From Haloterrigena alkaliphila (GTDB taxonomy: Archaea; Halobacteriota; Halobacteria; Halobacteriales; Natrialbaceae), in contig NZ_CP071462.1 in assembly GCF_017352155.2 (NCBI RefSeq), forward strand, positions 3,596,001-3,660,000: 64,000 nucleotides of DNA, read 5' to 3'. This document shows positions 17,724 through 26,088 of the stretch, one piece after another. The notes below the pieces were generated by a model. The model did not search any database. It worked only from the letters and a program-made list of their open reading frames with translations, and was not told where the DNA came from. The translations under genes were made by a program, and so were the position numbers. The stretch's first letter is position 1. Every line of letters begins with the position of its first letter.

Positions 17724-19193
17724 ATGGGATGGAAGGAAGCCGCCGAACCGGTCTTGACGCGGATGCCCGCAGTGCGCCGTCCGGAGGGACACGTTCCCTT
17801 CAAGCGCAAGCTGATGTGGACGGCCGGCATCCTCGTGTTGTACTTCTTCCTGACGAACATCGCCCTGCTCGGACTACAGACGGGAGGGGCCAACGACCTC
17901 TTCGGCCAGTTCCGCTCGGTGCTGGCCGGTGAGATGGGCTCGATCCTGCAGGTCGGTATCGGACCGATCGTCACCGCGAGCATCGTCTTGCAGTTGCTCG
18001 GCGGTGCGAACCTGCTCGGTCTCGACACCGACGATCCGCGAGACCAGGTGCTCTACCAGGGGCTGCAGAAGCTGCTCGTCGTCATCATGACGGCGCTGAC
18101 GGCGCTCCCGATGGTGTTCGCCGGCGACTTCCTTCCGGCCCAGCAGTCGCTGGCCCTCGGTGGTCTCGAACTCGGCTACTCGCAGATCCAGCTGCTGATA
18201 TTCGCCCAGGTCTTCGCTGGCGGGGTCCTCCTCCTGTACATGGACGAGGTCGTCAGCAAGTGGGGCGTCGGCAGCGGGATCGGGCTGTTCATCATCGCCA
18301 GCGTGAGCCAGAAGCTCGTCACCGGGTTCATCCAGCCCGCGGAAGGCGGGTTCTTCTACAACTGGTATCTAATCTTCACCGGTCAGATCGAGGTCGGCTC
18401 GCTGGTCTCCAGCGACGGCCTGATGACCCTGTTGATCAGCGACGGCGGGGGTCAGATCGTCGCCCTGCTGACGACGATCCTGATCTTCGGGATCGTCGTC
18501 TACGCGGAGTCGGTGCGGGTCGAGATCCCGCTCAGCCACGCCCGCGTCAAGGGTGCTCGCGGTCGCTTCCCCGTGAAGCTCATCTACGCGAGCGTCCTGC
18601 CGATGATCCTCGTTCGCGCGCTGCAGGCGAACGTGCAGTTCATGGGCCAGATCCTGAACTCGCAGTGGGCCGGGATGCCCGCCTGGCTCGGCAGCTACTC
18701 GCAGGGCCAGCCTGACGGCGGGTTCTTCTACTACGTCTCGCCGATCTACTCGCCTCAGGACTGGATGTGGTGGACGGCAGCCGTCGGGCAGGAGGCCTGG
18801 CAGGTGCTGATCCGCATGTCCATCGACCTGACGTTCATGATCGTCGGCGGCGCGATCTTCGCCATCTTCTGGGTCGAGACCACGAACATGGGTCCCGAGG
18901 CGACCGCCAAGCAGATCCAGAACTCCGGGATGCAGATCCCCGGCTTCCGACAGAACGTCGGCGTCATCGAGAAGGTCATGGAGCGGTACATCCCGCAGGT
19001 GACCGTCATCGGCGGCGCGCTGGTCGGCCTGCTGGCCGTCTGGGCGAACATGCTCGGGACCATCGGCGGCGTCACCGGGACCGGCCTGCTGCTGGCCGTC
19101 TCCATCACCTACAAGCTCTACGAAGAGATCGCAGAGGAGCAGATGATGGAGATGCACCCGATGATGCGCGAGATGTTCGGCGGCGGCGACTAA
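17724..19193 (+). CDS. secY: Preprotein translocase subunit SecY
   Basis: A 489-residue SecY/Sec61-alpha, the channel of the general secretion pathway, with about ten hydrophobic segments. The N-terminus has RRPEGHVPFKRKLMWTAGIL; the second segment and plug region include GSILQVGIGPIVTASIVLQL; a cytoplasmic loop reads ESVRVEIPLSHARVKGARGR; the protein ends MMEMHPMMREMFGGGD. It closes the superoperon. A T-rich stretch (tttcttct, 19203-19210) just after the stop may help termination. In many archaea adk follows nearby; here it is 9 kb away. Confidence 0.98.
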   Translation: MGWKEAAEPVLTRMPAVRRPEGHVPFKRKLMWTAGILVLYFFLTNIALLGLQTGGANDLFGQFRSVLAGEMGSILQVGIGPIVTASIVLQLLGGANLLGLDTDDPRDQVLYQGLQKLLVVIMTALTALPMVFAGDFLPAQQSLALGGLELGYSQIQLLIFAQVFAGGVLLLYMDEVVSKWGVGSGIGLFIIASVSQKLVTGFIQPAEGGFFYNWYLIFTGQIEVGSLVSSDGLMTLLISDGGGQIVALLTTILIFGIVVYAESVRVEIPLSHARVKGARGRFPVKLIYASVLPMILVRALQANVQFMGQILNSQWAGMPAWLGSYSQGQPDGGFFYYVSPIYSPQDWMWWTAAVGQEAWQVLIRMSIDLTFMIVGGAIFAIFWVETTNMGPEATAKQIQNSGMQIPGFRQNVGVIEKVMERYIPQVTVIGGALVGLLAVWANMLGTIGGVTGTGLLLAVSITYKLYEEIAEEQMMEMHPMMREMFGGGD

Positions 19194-19405
19194 CGAACTC
19201 CATTTCTTCTCACCGTTCGCGACACCCGCTAGCGACGGCGCTCGTTGCGTTCCCCGAACGTCGAGGTGCCACCGTCCGTCTCGAACGATACCCGCGATCA
19301 GGGCCTCGAGCGACCACCCCACGGAGGGAAACCGCTGCTGTGCCGCCACACTTGCTATCGCAGGGCCGTATTTTTACGCCGAACTTCGTGGTACTCGTCG
19401 ACGGG

Positions 19406-20575
19406 ATGACACCAATCCAAGATGTAGCGATCATCGGCGCATCGATGACGCAGTTCGGGCAACGCGACGGGGCGTGGATCCTCGATCTCCTCGCGGAAGC
19501 CGGCCTCGAGTGCCTCTCAGACGCGGGTGCCGACGGCGGCGACCTCGACCACCTGTACGTATCGAACATGGCCAGCGGCGAGTTCGAGGGCATGACAGGC
19601 GTGATGAACGCCCTCGTTCACGATCTCGGTGCGATGCCGGCGTACACCCAGCGCGTCGACCAGACGAGTTCCAGCGGCGGTGCCGGAATGTACGCCGCCT
19701 GGCAGTCGATCGCCAGTGGCGCGAGCGAGATGACGCTGCTCGTCGGCGGCGAGAAGATGACCCACCGGACCACCGCAGAGACGACCGACATCATCGCGTC
19801 GGTCACCCACCCTGCCGAGTACAAACACGGCGTCACGCTGCCCTCCTTCGCCGGGGTGACGGCGCGCAACTACCTCGAGCGCTTCGACGCGCCTCGAGAG
19901 AGTCTCGCGTGGGTCGCCGCCAAAAACCACAGGAACGGCGTCGATAACCCCCACGCGCAGTTCCAGAAAGCGGTCGACGTCGAGACGATCCTCGAGTCGC
20001 CGATCATCGCCGATCCGCTGCGGCTGTACGACTTCTGTCCGGTCACCGACGGCTCGGCCGCCCTCCTGTTCTGTTCCGAGGCGGTCGCCCGGGAGTACGC
20101 GGACGACTACGTCGTGGTTTCGGGCATCGACGGCGCGACGGACACCCACGTCGTCCACGAACGGGAGGATCCGACCGTGATGGGTGGCGTCGTCGAGAGC
20201 GGTAAAGGCGCCTTCGGGATGAGCGGCTACGAGCCAGACGACGTGGACGTCGCCGAACTCCACGACATGTTCACCATCCTCGAGTTCCTGCAGATGGAGG
20301 GGCTGGGCTTCGCCGAACAGGGCGAAGCGTGGAAACTCGTCGAGGAGGGGTACACCGAGCGCGACACCGGAGAGCTGCCGATCAACACGTCGGGTGGTCT
20401 CAAGTCGAAGGGACACCCGCTGGGCGCCAGCGGGGTCGCACAGGGCGTCGAGATCTACGAACAGTTGATCGGAGAAGCGGGGCCGCGACAGGTCGACGCG
20501 GACGTCGGCCTCTGCTGTAACGTCGGCGGGTTCGGCAACTGCGTTATTACCACTATCATGGAGGCCGCACGATGA
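19406..20575 (+). CDS. Haloarchaeal-type thiolase (catalytic subunit)
   Basis: A 389-residue thiolase-fold protein for acyl-CoA condensation or cleavage. Landmarks are the start IQDVAIIGASMTQFGQRDGA, VDQTSSSGGAG (residues 84-94), ELHDMFT, and the active-site GHP motif in SKGHPLGASGVAQG. The position normally held by the nucleophilic Cys is Ser88. I recall that two-subunit haloarchaeal beta-ketothiolases (BktB/PhaA of Haloferax mediterranei) use a Ser-His-His triad, so the protein is probably active. It overlaps the next gene by 4 bases, which encodes the OB-fold partner. The start ATG 19406 follows a TATA-like stretch near 19370. Substrate chain length is unknown. Confidence 0.88.
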   Translation: MTPIQDVAIIGASMTQFGQRDGAWILDLLAEAGLECLSDAGADGGDLDHLYVSNMASGEFEGMTGVMNALVHDLGAMPAYTQRVDQTSSSGGAGMYAAWQSIASGASEMTLLVGGEKMTHRTTAETTDIIASVTHPAEYKHGVTLPSFAGVTARNYLERFDAPRESLAWVAAKNHRNGVDNPHAQFQKAVDVETILESPIIADPLRLYDFCPVTDGSAALLFCSEAVAREYADDYVVVSGIDGATDTHVVHEREDPTVMGGVVESGKGAFGMSGYEPDDVDVAELHDMFTILEFLQMEGLGFAEQGEAWKLVEEGYTERDTGELPINTSGGLKSKGHPLGASGVAQGVEIYEQLIGEAGPRQVDADVGLCCNVGGFGNCVITTIMEAAR

Positions 20576-20949
20576 CCATGGACGCCTACCGGTACGCGGA
20601 CGGTTCGATCAGCTATCCCGGCCACCCGCGCGGTCCGGACGGCGCGGAGCCGGTGGAAACGATCGATCTCAGCGAGTACACCGCCGAAGTAGTGACGTGG
20701 ACGACGAGCACGGCGACGCCCCCCGGCGTCCGCGAACCGAACACCCTCGCCATCGTCGAGTTCGAGATCGGCGAGGAGGCCGACGGTGAGAGCGAGTCGG
20801 TCCGCGCGATCGGCCAGGCGACGACCGACGACATCGAGACCGGCGACGAGGTCGAACTCGTCTCCGTCGAGGAACTCCGCGAGCCCGGCGCCGGCATCCG
20901 CGAACCGGAGAGCCAAGACTGGGACGGCTACCGGTTCGAACCGGTCTGA
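20572..20949 (+). CDS. OB-fold partner of the thiolase (DUF35-like)
   Basis: A 125-residue protein of the OB-fold family that accompanies archaeal thiolases and HMG-CoA synthases, where it acts as a second subunit or acyl-CoA shuttle scaffold. The OB-like strands are VETIDLSEYTAEVVTWTTST, then NTLAIVEFEI and RAIGQATTDDIETGDEVELV. The usual N-terminal zinc-ribbon cysteines are absent: there is no Cys in the protein. The start ATG 20572 overlaps the thiolase stop (ATGA); an ATG 6 bases later is possible. It is almost certainly co-translated with the thiolase. Confidence 0.82.
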   Translation: MTMDAYRYADGSISYPGHPRGPDGAEPVETIDLSEYTAEVVTWTTSTATPPGVREPNTLAIVEFEIGEEADGESESVRAIGQATTDDIETGDEVELVSVEELREPGAGIREPESQDWDGYRFEPV

Positions 20950-21082
20950 GGAGCGCCGCTCCTCGAGAATTTTAGAGAGACGCGCGACTCGAGCGGCGTG
21001 CGATCGGACGAAACTCGAGTCGAGAAGAACCGGAGACCGATGGCGGACGGCGCTGGAGGGAGGTCGTTGGCGGCGAACGCGA

Positions 21083-21346
21083 TTACTGGATGGAGTAGCC
21101 GGCTGCGATGGTCAGCAGGAAGACCATGAACACGGCCGTCGCCATCACGTAGGAGATCGATCGTGGCTCCTCGCGCAGGTGCTGGAAGTAGCCGGCGATC
21201 AACCCGACCTTGACGATCGCCAGGATGATCGTTCCGATCAGCGCCATCTGGTAGGTGAACGCGTCGAAGTGGAAGAAGACGAACTTCCCCGTCGCCAGCG
21301 CCACCAGTGCGATGTATATGAGGGTGTACGTCCGGATGTCAGCCAT
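21083..21346 (-). CDS. Cytochrome c oxidase subunit IV-type small membrane protein
   Basis: An 87-residue protein with three hydrophobic segments (about 7-27, 32-52 and 62-84), start MADIRTYTLIYIALVALATG. It matches the small subunit IV (CoxD/CyoD-like) of heme-copper oxidases, which stabilises the CuB centre during assembly. The FQHLREEPRSISY loop between the last helices is typical. ATG 21346 lies about 27 bases below a TATA-like stretch (21371-21380), so it is probably leaderless; an upstream open frame is ignored. It belongs to the oxidase locus with the genes at 23620-27191. Confidence 0.8.
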   Translation of the reverse strand: MADIRTYTLIYIALVALATGKFVFFHFDAFTYQMALIGTIILAIVKVGLIAGYFQHLREEPRSISYVMATAVFMVFLLTIAAGYSIQ

Positions 21347-21370
21347 TGGTGTACAATGCGGATGACGGCC

Positions 21371-21380
21371 ACTTATACCT
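21371..21380 (-). promoter_or_regulatory. TATA-like box for the oxidase subunit IV gene
   Basis: The minus strand reads aggtataagt, about 27 bases before ATG 21346, consistent with leaderless transcription. The same AT-rich core could also serve the divergent membrane-protein gene. Confidence 0.45.
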
Positions 21381-21465
21381 TCCTCAAACGATCGAGGGCG
21401 TCGGCTCGCGGCCGGTTCTCGAGGGAAGCGACACGTAGATGGGATCCCAGTCCAACGGATCAATA

Positions 21466-22869
21466 ATGAGTAGACGTTCGGCCGTCGCCCGCCGAATCGG
21501 GCTCGTCTGTGCGCTCACTGCGGTGGCCGTCGCCGTCGGTGCCGGCGTCGTCGCGGCGAGTAACGTCGCGGCCGGCCTCTACACCGGGAGCGGGGGAACG
21601 TCGGTCCCGACGTGGCTCTACCTCGCGACCGGCGGCGGCGTCATCGGCGCCTCGGCGCTGCTGACGATGCTCGTGACCGACCGCGGCATCATCGATAGCT
21701 TCCACGACGATGCGGTCGCCGTCTCATTGGATCAGCTCCGGGCGGCCGGCTCGCTGGTGCTCGGGACGCTCGGGGTCGCCACGCTAGCGTTCGTCGTCGT
21801 CGTCGGATTCGTCGGCCCGCAGATCGGCAACTTCAGCGCGGCCGTCCTGGTGACGTTCGTTGGCGGCCGCGCGCTGTTGACGATCCTCTCGTACGCCGTG
21901 GGCAGTCCGTGGCCCGCGCTCAATCCGTGGCGCCGAATCGCGAGCGTCCTCCCGAACGGCTACGCGACCTACCCCGAACGGTTGGGAACCTGGCCCGCCG
22001 TCGCCGCGTTACTGACGCTCATCTGGCTCGAGCTGGTCGCGCCCCTGAGTAGCTCGCCCCGGGCTCTCGCGGCCGTCGTGGTGGCCTACTCAGCGTTCAC
22101 GATCGCCGGCGGGGTCGCGTTCACCCCCGAGACGTGGTTCCGGCGCGGTGACCCCCTCTCGGTCTGGTTTCGGTTCTACGGCGCGGTCGCGCCGATCCAG
22201 CGGACCGAGGACGGCCTCGAGCTGCGGTATCCCGGGGCGAGACTCGGCGACGACGACGTCGTCACCGACGTCTCCGCGGTGGCGTTCGTGCTCGTCCTCG
22301 TCTGGGAACTGACCTACAGCGGCTTCGTCGCCACGACACCGGGGGTTCGGACCGTCGAGGCGCTGGTCGCGATCGGCCTGCCGCCGCAACTGGTCTACCT
22401 CGGACTGTTGCTCGCTGGCTTCGCGCTCTTCTGGAAGGTCTACTGGATCGCCGCCGAACGCACCCGCGAGCGCGCCGAGACGTACCTTTCCCGGCGATAC
22501 CTCGCGATCCGGTTCGCGCCGCCGCTGCTCGCGATCGCGGCGGGCTACCACTTCGCCCACTACGCCGGCTTCTCGATCTCGCTGTGGCCGTCGCTGATCG
22601 ATACGCTGGCCGCACCCCTGAATCCGCCCGAAAACCCGATCCAGTACGCGCTGACGTCGTGGTTCGGCTACGTCGAGATCGCGGGAATCCTTCTCGGCCA
22701 CGTCCTCGCCGTCTGGATCTCCCACGCCGTCTCGTTCGAACTGTTCCCCGGCAAACTCCAGGCGATCCGGAGCCAGTATCCCTTCGTCGTCGTGATGATC
22801 TTCTTCACCGTCGTGAGCCTCTATCTGGTCTCCCTCCCCGCGGTGGAGGCCGTCTACGTCCCCGGCTGA
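21466..22869 (+). CDS. Conserved multi-spanning membrane protein
   Basis: A 467-residue protein with about 11 hydrophobic segments. Landmarks include the conserved-looking GSPWPALNPWRRIASVLPNG, FTPETWFRRGDPLSVWFRFY, and histidine-containing helices (AAGYHFAHYAGFS; LLGHVLAVWISHAVSFELFP). It resembles a family loosely annotated as fenitrothion-hydrolase-like membrane proteins, but that name says nothing reliable about function. It lies inside the cytochrome oxidase locus, so a role in respiratory-chain assembly is possible. I chose ATG 21466 (SRRSAVARRIG then the first helix); ATG 21439 would add nine polar residues. Confidence 0.65.
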   Translation: MSRRSAVARRIGLVCALTAVAVAVGAGVVAASNVAAGLYTGSGGTSVPTWLYLATGGGVIGASALLTMLVTDRGIIDSFHDDAVAVSLDQLRAAGSLVLGTLGVATLAFVVVVGFVGPQIGNFSAAVLVTFVGGRALLTILSYAVGSPWPALNPWRRIASVLPNGYATYPERLGTWPAVAALLTLIWLELVAPLSSSPRALAAVVVAYSAFTIAGGVAFTPETWFRRGDPLSVWFRFYGAVAPIQRTEDGLELRYPGARLGDDDVVTDVSAVAFVLVLVWELTYSGFVATTPGVRTVEALVAIGLPPQLVYLGLLLAGFALFWKVYWIAAERTRERAETYLSRRYLAIRFAPPLLAIAAGYHFAHYAGFSISLWPSLIDTLAAPLNPPENPIQYALTSWFGYVEIAGILLGHVLAVWISHAVSFELFPGKLQAIRSQYPFVVVMIFFTVVSLYLVSLPAVEAVYVPG

Positions 22870-22920
22870 TCGGGCGAACACCGGTACACACTTCCTCGAG
22901 CCCGCCCACTAGTCGGACGA

Positions 22921-23238
22921 ATGACCGCCGGACGACTCGCCGACGTCGAACTGTCCGCAGAGGACGTCACGAGCCACGAGTACGACGTACCGGACGGGGA
23001 GACGTCCGCCGAAACCTGCCCCCACTGCGGCCGCCCGTTTCGGAGCGAACGCTACGCCACGTTTCATCTGGGCGTCGAACACCCCGACGAACTCACCGCG
23101 GACCAGCAGGCCGCCTTCGAGGACGAACGCGACGACGAGGAGTACGACCTCTTTACGTTCCACGTCAAGGCGGCCGTCACCGTCTTCCTGACCTACTTCA
23201 TGTTCGTGTTCCTCTACGCGCTCGTCTGGGCCGGGTGA
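22921..23238 (+). CDS. Small zinc-finger membrane protein of the oxidase locus
   Basis: A 105-residue protein. The middle has a C2H2-like unit, CPHCGRPFRSERYATFHLGV followed by EH (Cys-x2-Cys then two His), then an acidic linker (DELTADQQAAFEDERDDEEY) and one C-terminal membrane helix (about 83-103). Similar small proteins occur next to haloarchaeal cox genes under DUF numbers. Zinc binding is inferred from the pattern. A part in oxidase assembly or regulation is a guess from position. Confidence 0.7.
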   Translation: MTAGRLADVELSAEDVTSHEYDVPDGETSAETCPHCGRPFRSERYATFHLGVEHPDELTADQQAAFEDERDDEEYDLFTFHVKAAVTVFLTYFMFVFLYALVWAG

Positions 23239-23619
23239 GCGACGAGAGCCACTCGTCCGTCTCCCCCGCTCCGTGAGTAACGACTCGATGGATGCGTGTG
23301 ACGATTCGACGGACGTCCGATAACGAGACGCAGTCGCTGCTCACGATGATTCGTCCGCGTTGCGAGACCGCCAGCCGTCGCGCACCGTCTCGGTGCTAAT
23401 CGTTGCGAACTCTCTCGGCGCAGTGTCGGCCCAGTGGTCAATCGCTCGAGCGAGCGCAACTGACTCCCCGTGTCTCAACCATCGTTCCACACGGACCGTT
23501 CTAGCGGCATTTGGTGCGCCACACTGGCGGTCACCGTCGTCGGGGACTCACGAGCCGACGGCTGGCGACTTCGAACTGAACCGAACGCGAAAACGGACCG
23601 AACCCCGTGTGGGGAGTCC
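23239..23619. other. Convergent intergenic region, no gene seen
   Basis: About 380 bases between the zinc-finger membrane gene and the convergent oxidase gene. Small open frames exist on both strands but have Arg/Ser-rich products without conserved features or start signals. I see no RNA gene or clear repeat. Confidence 0.5.
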
Positions 23620-26088
23620 CTACATCAGGTAGAACAGCGGGAAGAGGAAGACCCACACGATGTCGACGAAGTGCCAGTAGAGGCCGAAGAACTCCACCGG
23701 CCGGTTGTCCTCGAGGTAGGCGTCGACGCTGACGATCCGGTAGATCATGAACAGCGCGACGAGCACGCCGAGGATGACGTGGAGCGCGTGGAGCCCGGTC
23801 GTCACGAAGTAGATCGAGTAATCGATCCCGCTGAACCAGTAGTCGCCGTGCGAGAACTTGTAGTTGTACTCGTAGGCCTTGACGCCCATGAACACGAGCG
23901 CCAAGAGGACGGTCGCGCACATCGTTCCGAGTAGTCCCTTCTTGTTCTTGCGCTCGGCGAAGACCAGCGCCAGGATCACCGTGAAACTCGAGGTCAGCAG
24001 GACGTACGTGTTGAACAGCCCTGCCATCGTGATCGTCTCGAGATGCCAGTCGCCCCAGCCGGTGTGGAGGCGCATGAAGATGTACGCCCCGATCGCACCG
24101 CCGAAGACGATGACGTCCGACGCCAGGAAGAACCAGACGCCGAGTTTCGTGTTACCGACCCCGCCGAACGGCCAGCGTTCGGCGATCGCCGCCTCGGGCA
24201 CGTTGAACTCTTCGACGCCGAACTTGAACAACGTCACCGCCATGATGGCGAGTCCGACGACCGTGAGTGCCGGATACAGCACGGTCTGTTCGTGACCGGT
24301 GCTGGCGCCGGTGAGACCGCGCGATGTCGCGAACTCGATCATGTACGGGGTCATCCCCGTCAGGCCGAGGAAGAACACGAACGTGCCGAAGCCGATCCCC
24401 AGCGGCCAGATGCTGGCGTGGTCGACGTGTTCCTCGTGGTCGGTCTCGGTCGCCTGGGCCTCACCGTGGCCGGCAGCGACGCCGCCGTCGGTGGCCGCCG
24501 CCCCGTCGTCGACGAACTCGAGACGGCCGCTGGCGTAGCTCGGTCGACCGGACCAGTTCTCCAGGGGTGGCGGCGAGGGGATCGCCCACTCGGCCGTCCT
24601 GGAGAACTCCCACGGGTTGTCGGGGGCGTCCGGCCCCGCGAGCCAGCTCTTCCCTAGGTTGTAGAACATGATCAGGAAGGAGGCGCCGAGGACGAAGGCC
24701 CCGACGGTCGACAGCTGGTGGTAGAGCTGGGTGCTCTCGGGGTAGGTGAAGACGCGGCGGGGCGTCTCCCAGGCGAGGAACATCGGGAAGTACAGCAGGT
24801 TGAACCCGATGAAGTAGACCGCGAAGTGGAGTTTCCCGAGCGCCTCGGAGTACATCTTCCCGGAGATCTTCGGCCACCAGTAGTAGAGGCCGGCGACCAG
24901 TGCGGTGACCCCCGAGACCATCACGTAGTGGAAGTGCGCGACGACCCAGTAGGTGCCCCGGAACTCGTAGTCCAGCACGACGGCGCCGAGGAAGACCCCG
25001 GTGATGCCGCCGAGGATGAACAACACGAGCGCGCCGAGGCTGAACAGGAACGGCGTCGTAAAGCGGATGCGCCCCTTGACCATCGTGTAGATCAGGGCGA
25101 AGACCATCAGGTCGAACGGGAGCGAGATCCCGATGGTCGTCGCCATGAACAGCGTCTTGATCTCGAGGTTGATCGCCGTCAGGAACATGTGGTGCATCCA
25201 GACCAGGAACGACTGGACCGCGACGAGGACCATCGCGATGATGACCCACTTGCGGCCGACCAGTCGGCGACCTGCGAACGTCTGGAACGTCTCGAACATG
25301 ATCCCGAGCGCGGGGAAGAAGACGATGTACACCTCCGGATGCCCGAAGAACCAGAACAGGTGCGCCCACAGCAGACTCGAGCCCTCGTCGGTCGCGAAGT
25401 ACTGCGTGAGGAAGATGCGGTCGAACGATAGCAACAGCAGTGCGGCCATCAGGGCCGCGAACGCGAACAGCATCATCCAGACGGTCAGCAGCCACGACCA
25501 GGTGAACATCGGCATGTTCCAGAGGCCGAGCCCTTCCGCTCGCGAGCGATGGATCGTCGTGAGGAAGTTCACCGTCCCGAGCGTGATCGAGAAGACGAAC
25601 AGCAGCAACGCGAGGACCGTCGCATTACTCCCGGCCGTCGCCTCCAGCGCGGGGGTGTACATCGGCACGTTCAGTGGTGCGTACATCGTCCACCCGCCAG
25701 CGTACGTTCCTTGCTGGAAGAACGAGATGGCGATCAGGATGCCCGAGAACAGGTAGAACCAGTAACTCAGGGCGTTCAGTCGCGGGAACGCCAGATCGTC
25801 CGCACCGATCTGCAGCGGGACGAAGTAGTTGGCGAACCCGGACGCGATGGGCGAGAGGAACCAGAAGACCATCAACAGCCCGTGGGCCGAGACGGCCTGG
25901 TTGAACTCGTTGCCCGAGAGCAGTCCCGTGCCGCCGGACTGCCACAGGTGCGCACGGAAGACTAACGCGAGGATGCCCCCGAGCAGCAGGAAGAACAGGG
26001 CCGTCGTCAGGTAGAGAATCCCGACGTCCTTGTGGTTAGTCGTGACGAGCCACCGCTTGACCGAGGTCATCGGCGGAAGATCGCTCAT
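23620..26088 (-). CDS. coxAC: Cytochrome c oxidase subunit I+III fusion
   Basis: An 822-residue terminal oxidase polypeptide. Residues 1 to ~505 are subunit I with about 12 helices and all metal ligands: His69 (SAHGLLMVFW), His250-Pro-Glu-Val-Tyr254 (CuB and the crosslinked Tyr), His299-His300 (CuB), and His385 and His387 in AHFHYVM (heme a3 and low-spin heme). A His/Glu/Gly-rich linker (about 520-558) leads to subunit III (about 560-822, five or more helices). Such fusions are known in Thermus and haloarchaea. It forms the O2-reducing, proton-pumping core and overlaps coxB by 4 bases. Confidence 0.95.
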   Translation of the reverse strand: MSDLPPMTSVKRWLVTTNHKDVGILYLTTALFFLLLGGILALVFRAHLWQSGGTGLLSGNEFNQAVSAHGLLMVFWFLSPIASGFANYFVPLQIGADDLAFPRLNALSYWFYLFSGILIAISFFQQGTYAGGWTMYAPLNVPMYTPALEATAGSNATVLALLLFVFSITLGTVNFLTTIHRSRAEGLGLWNMPMFTWSWLLTVWMMLFAFAALMAALLLLSFDRIFLTQYFATDEGSSLLWAHLFWFFGHPEVYIVFFPALGIMFETFQTFAGRRLVGRKWVIIAMVLVAVQSFLVWMHHMFLTAINLEIKTLFMATTIGISLPFDLMVFALIYTMVKGRIRFTTPFLFSLGALVLFILGGITGVFLGAVVLDYEFRGTYWVVAHFHYVMVSGVTALVAGLYYWWPKISGKMYSEALGKLHFAVYFIGFNLLYFPMFLAWETPRRVFTYPESTQLYHQLSTVGAFVLGASFLIMFYNLGKSWLAGPDAPDNPWEFSRTAEWAIPSPPPLENWSGRPSYASGRLEFVDDGAAATDGGVAAGHGEAQATETDHEEHVDHASIWPLGIGFGTFVFFLGLTGMTPYMIEFATSRGLTGASTGHEQTVLYPALTVVGLAIMAVTLFKFGVEEFNVPEAAIAERWPFGGVGNTKLGVWFFLASDVIVFGGAIGAYIFMRLHTGWGDWHLETITMAGLFNTYVLLTSSFTVILALVFAERKNKKGLLGTMCATVLLALVFMGVKAYEYNYKFSHGDYWFSGIDYSIYFVTTGLHALHVILGVLVALFMIYRIVSVDAYLEDNRPVEFFGLYWHFVDIVWVFLFPLFYLM

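Noticed and set aside
18767-19405. The 5' part of the open frame that contains the thiolase
   Set aside because: It runs through the end of secY and the spacer; similarity to thiolases begins only at ATG 19406.
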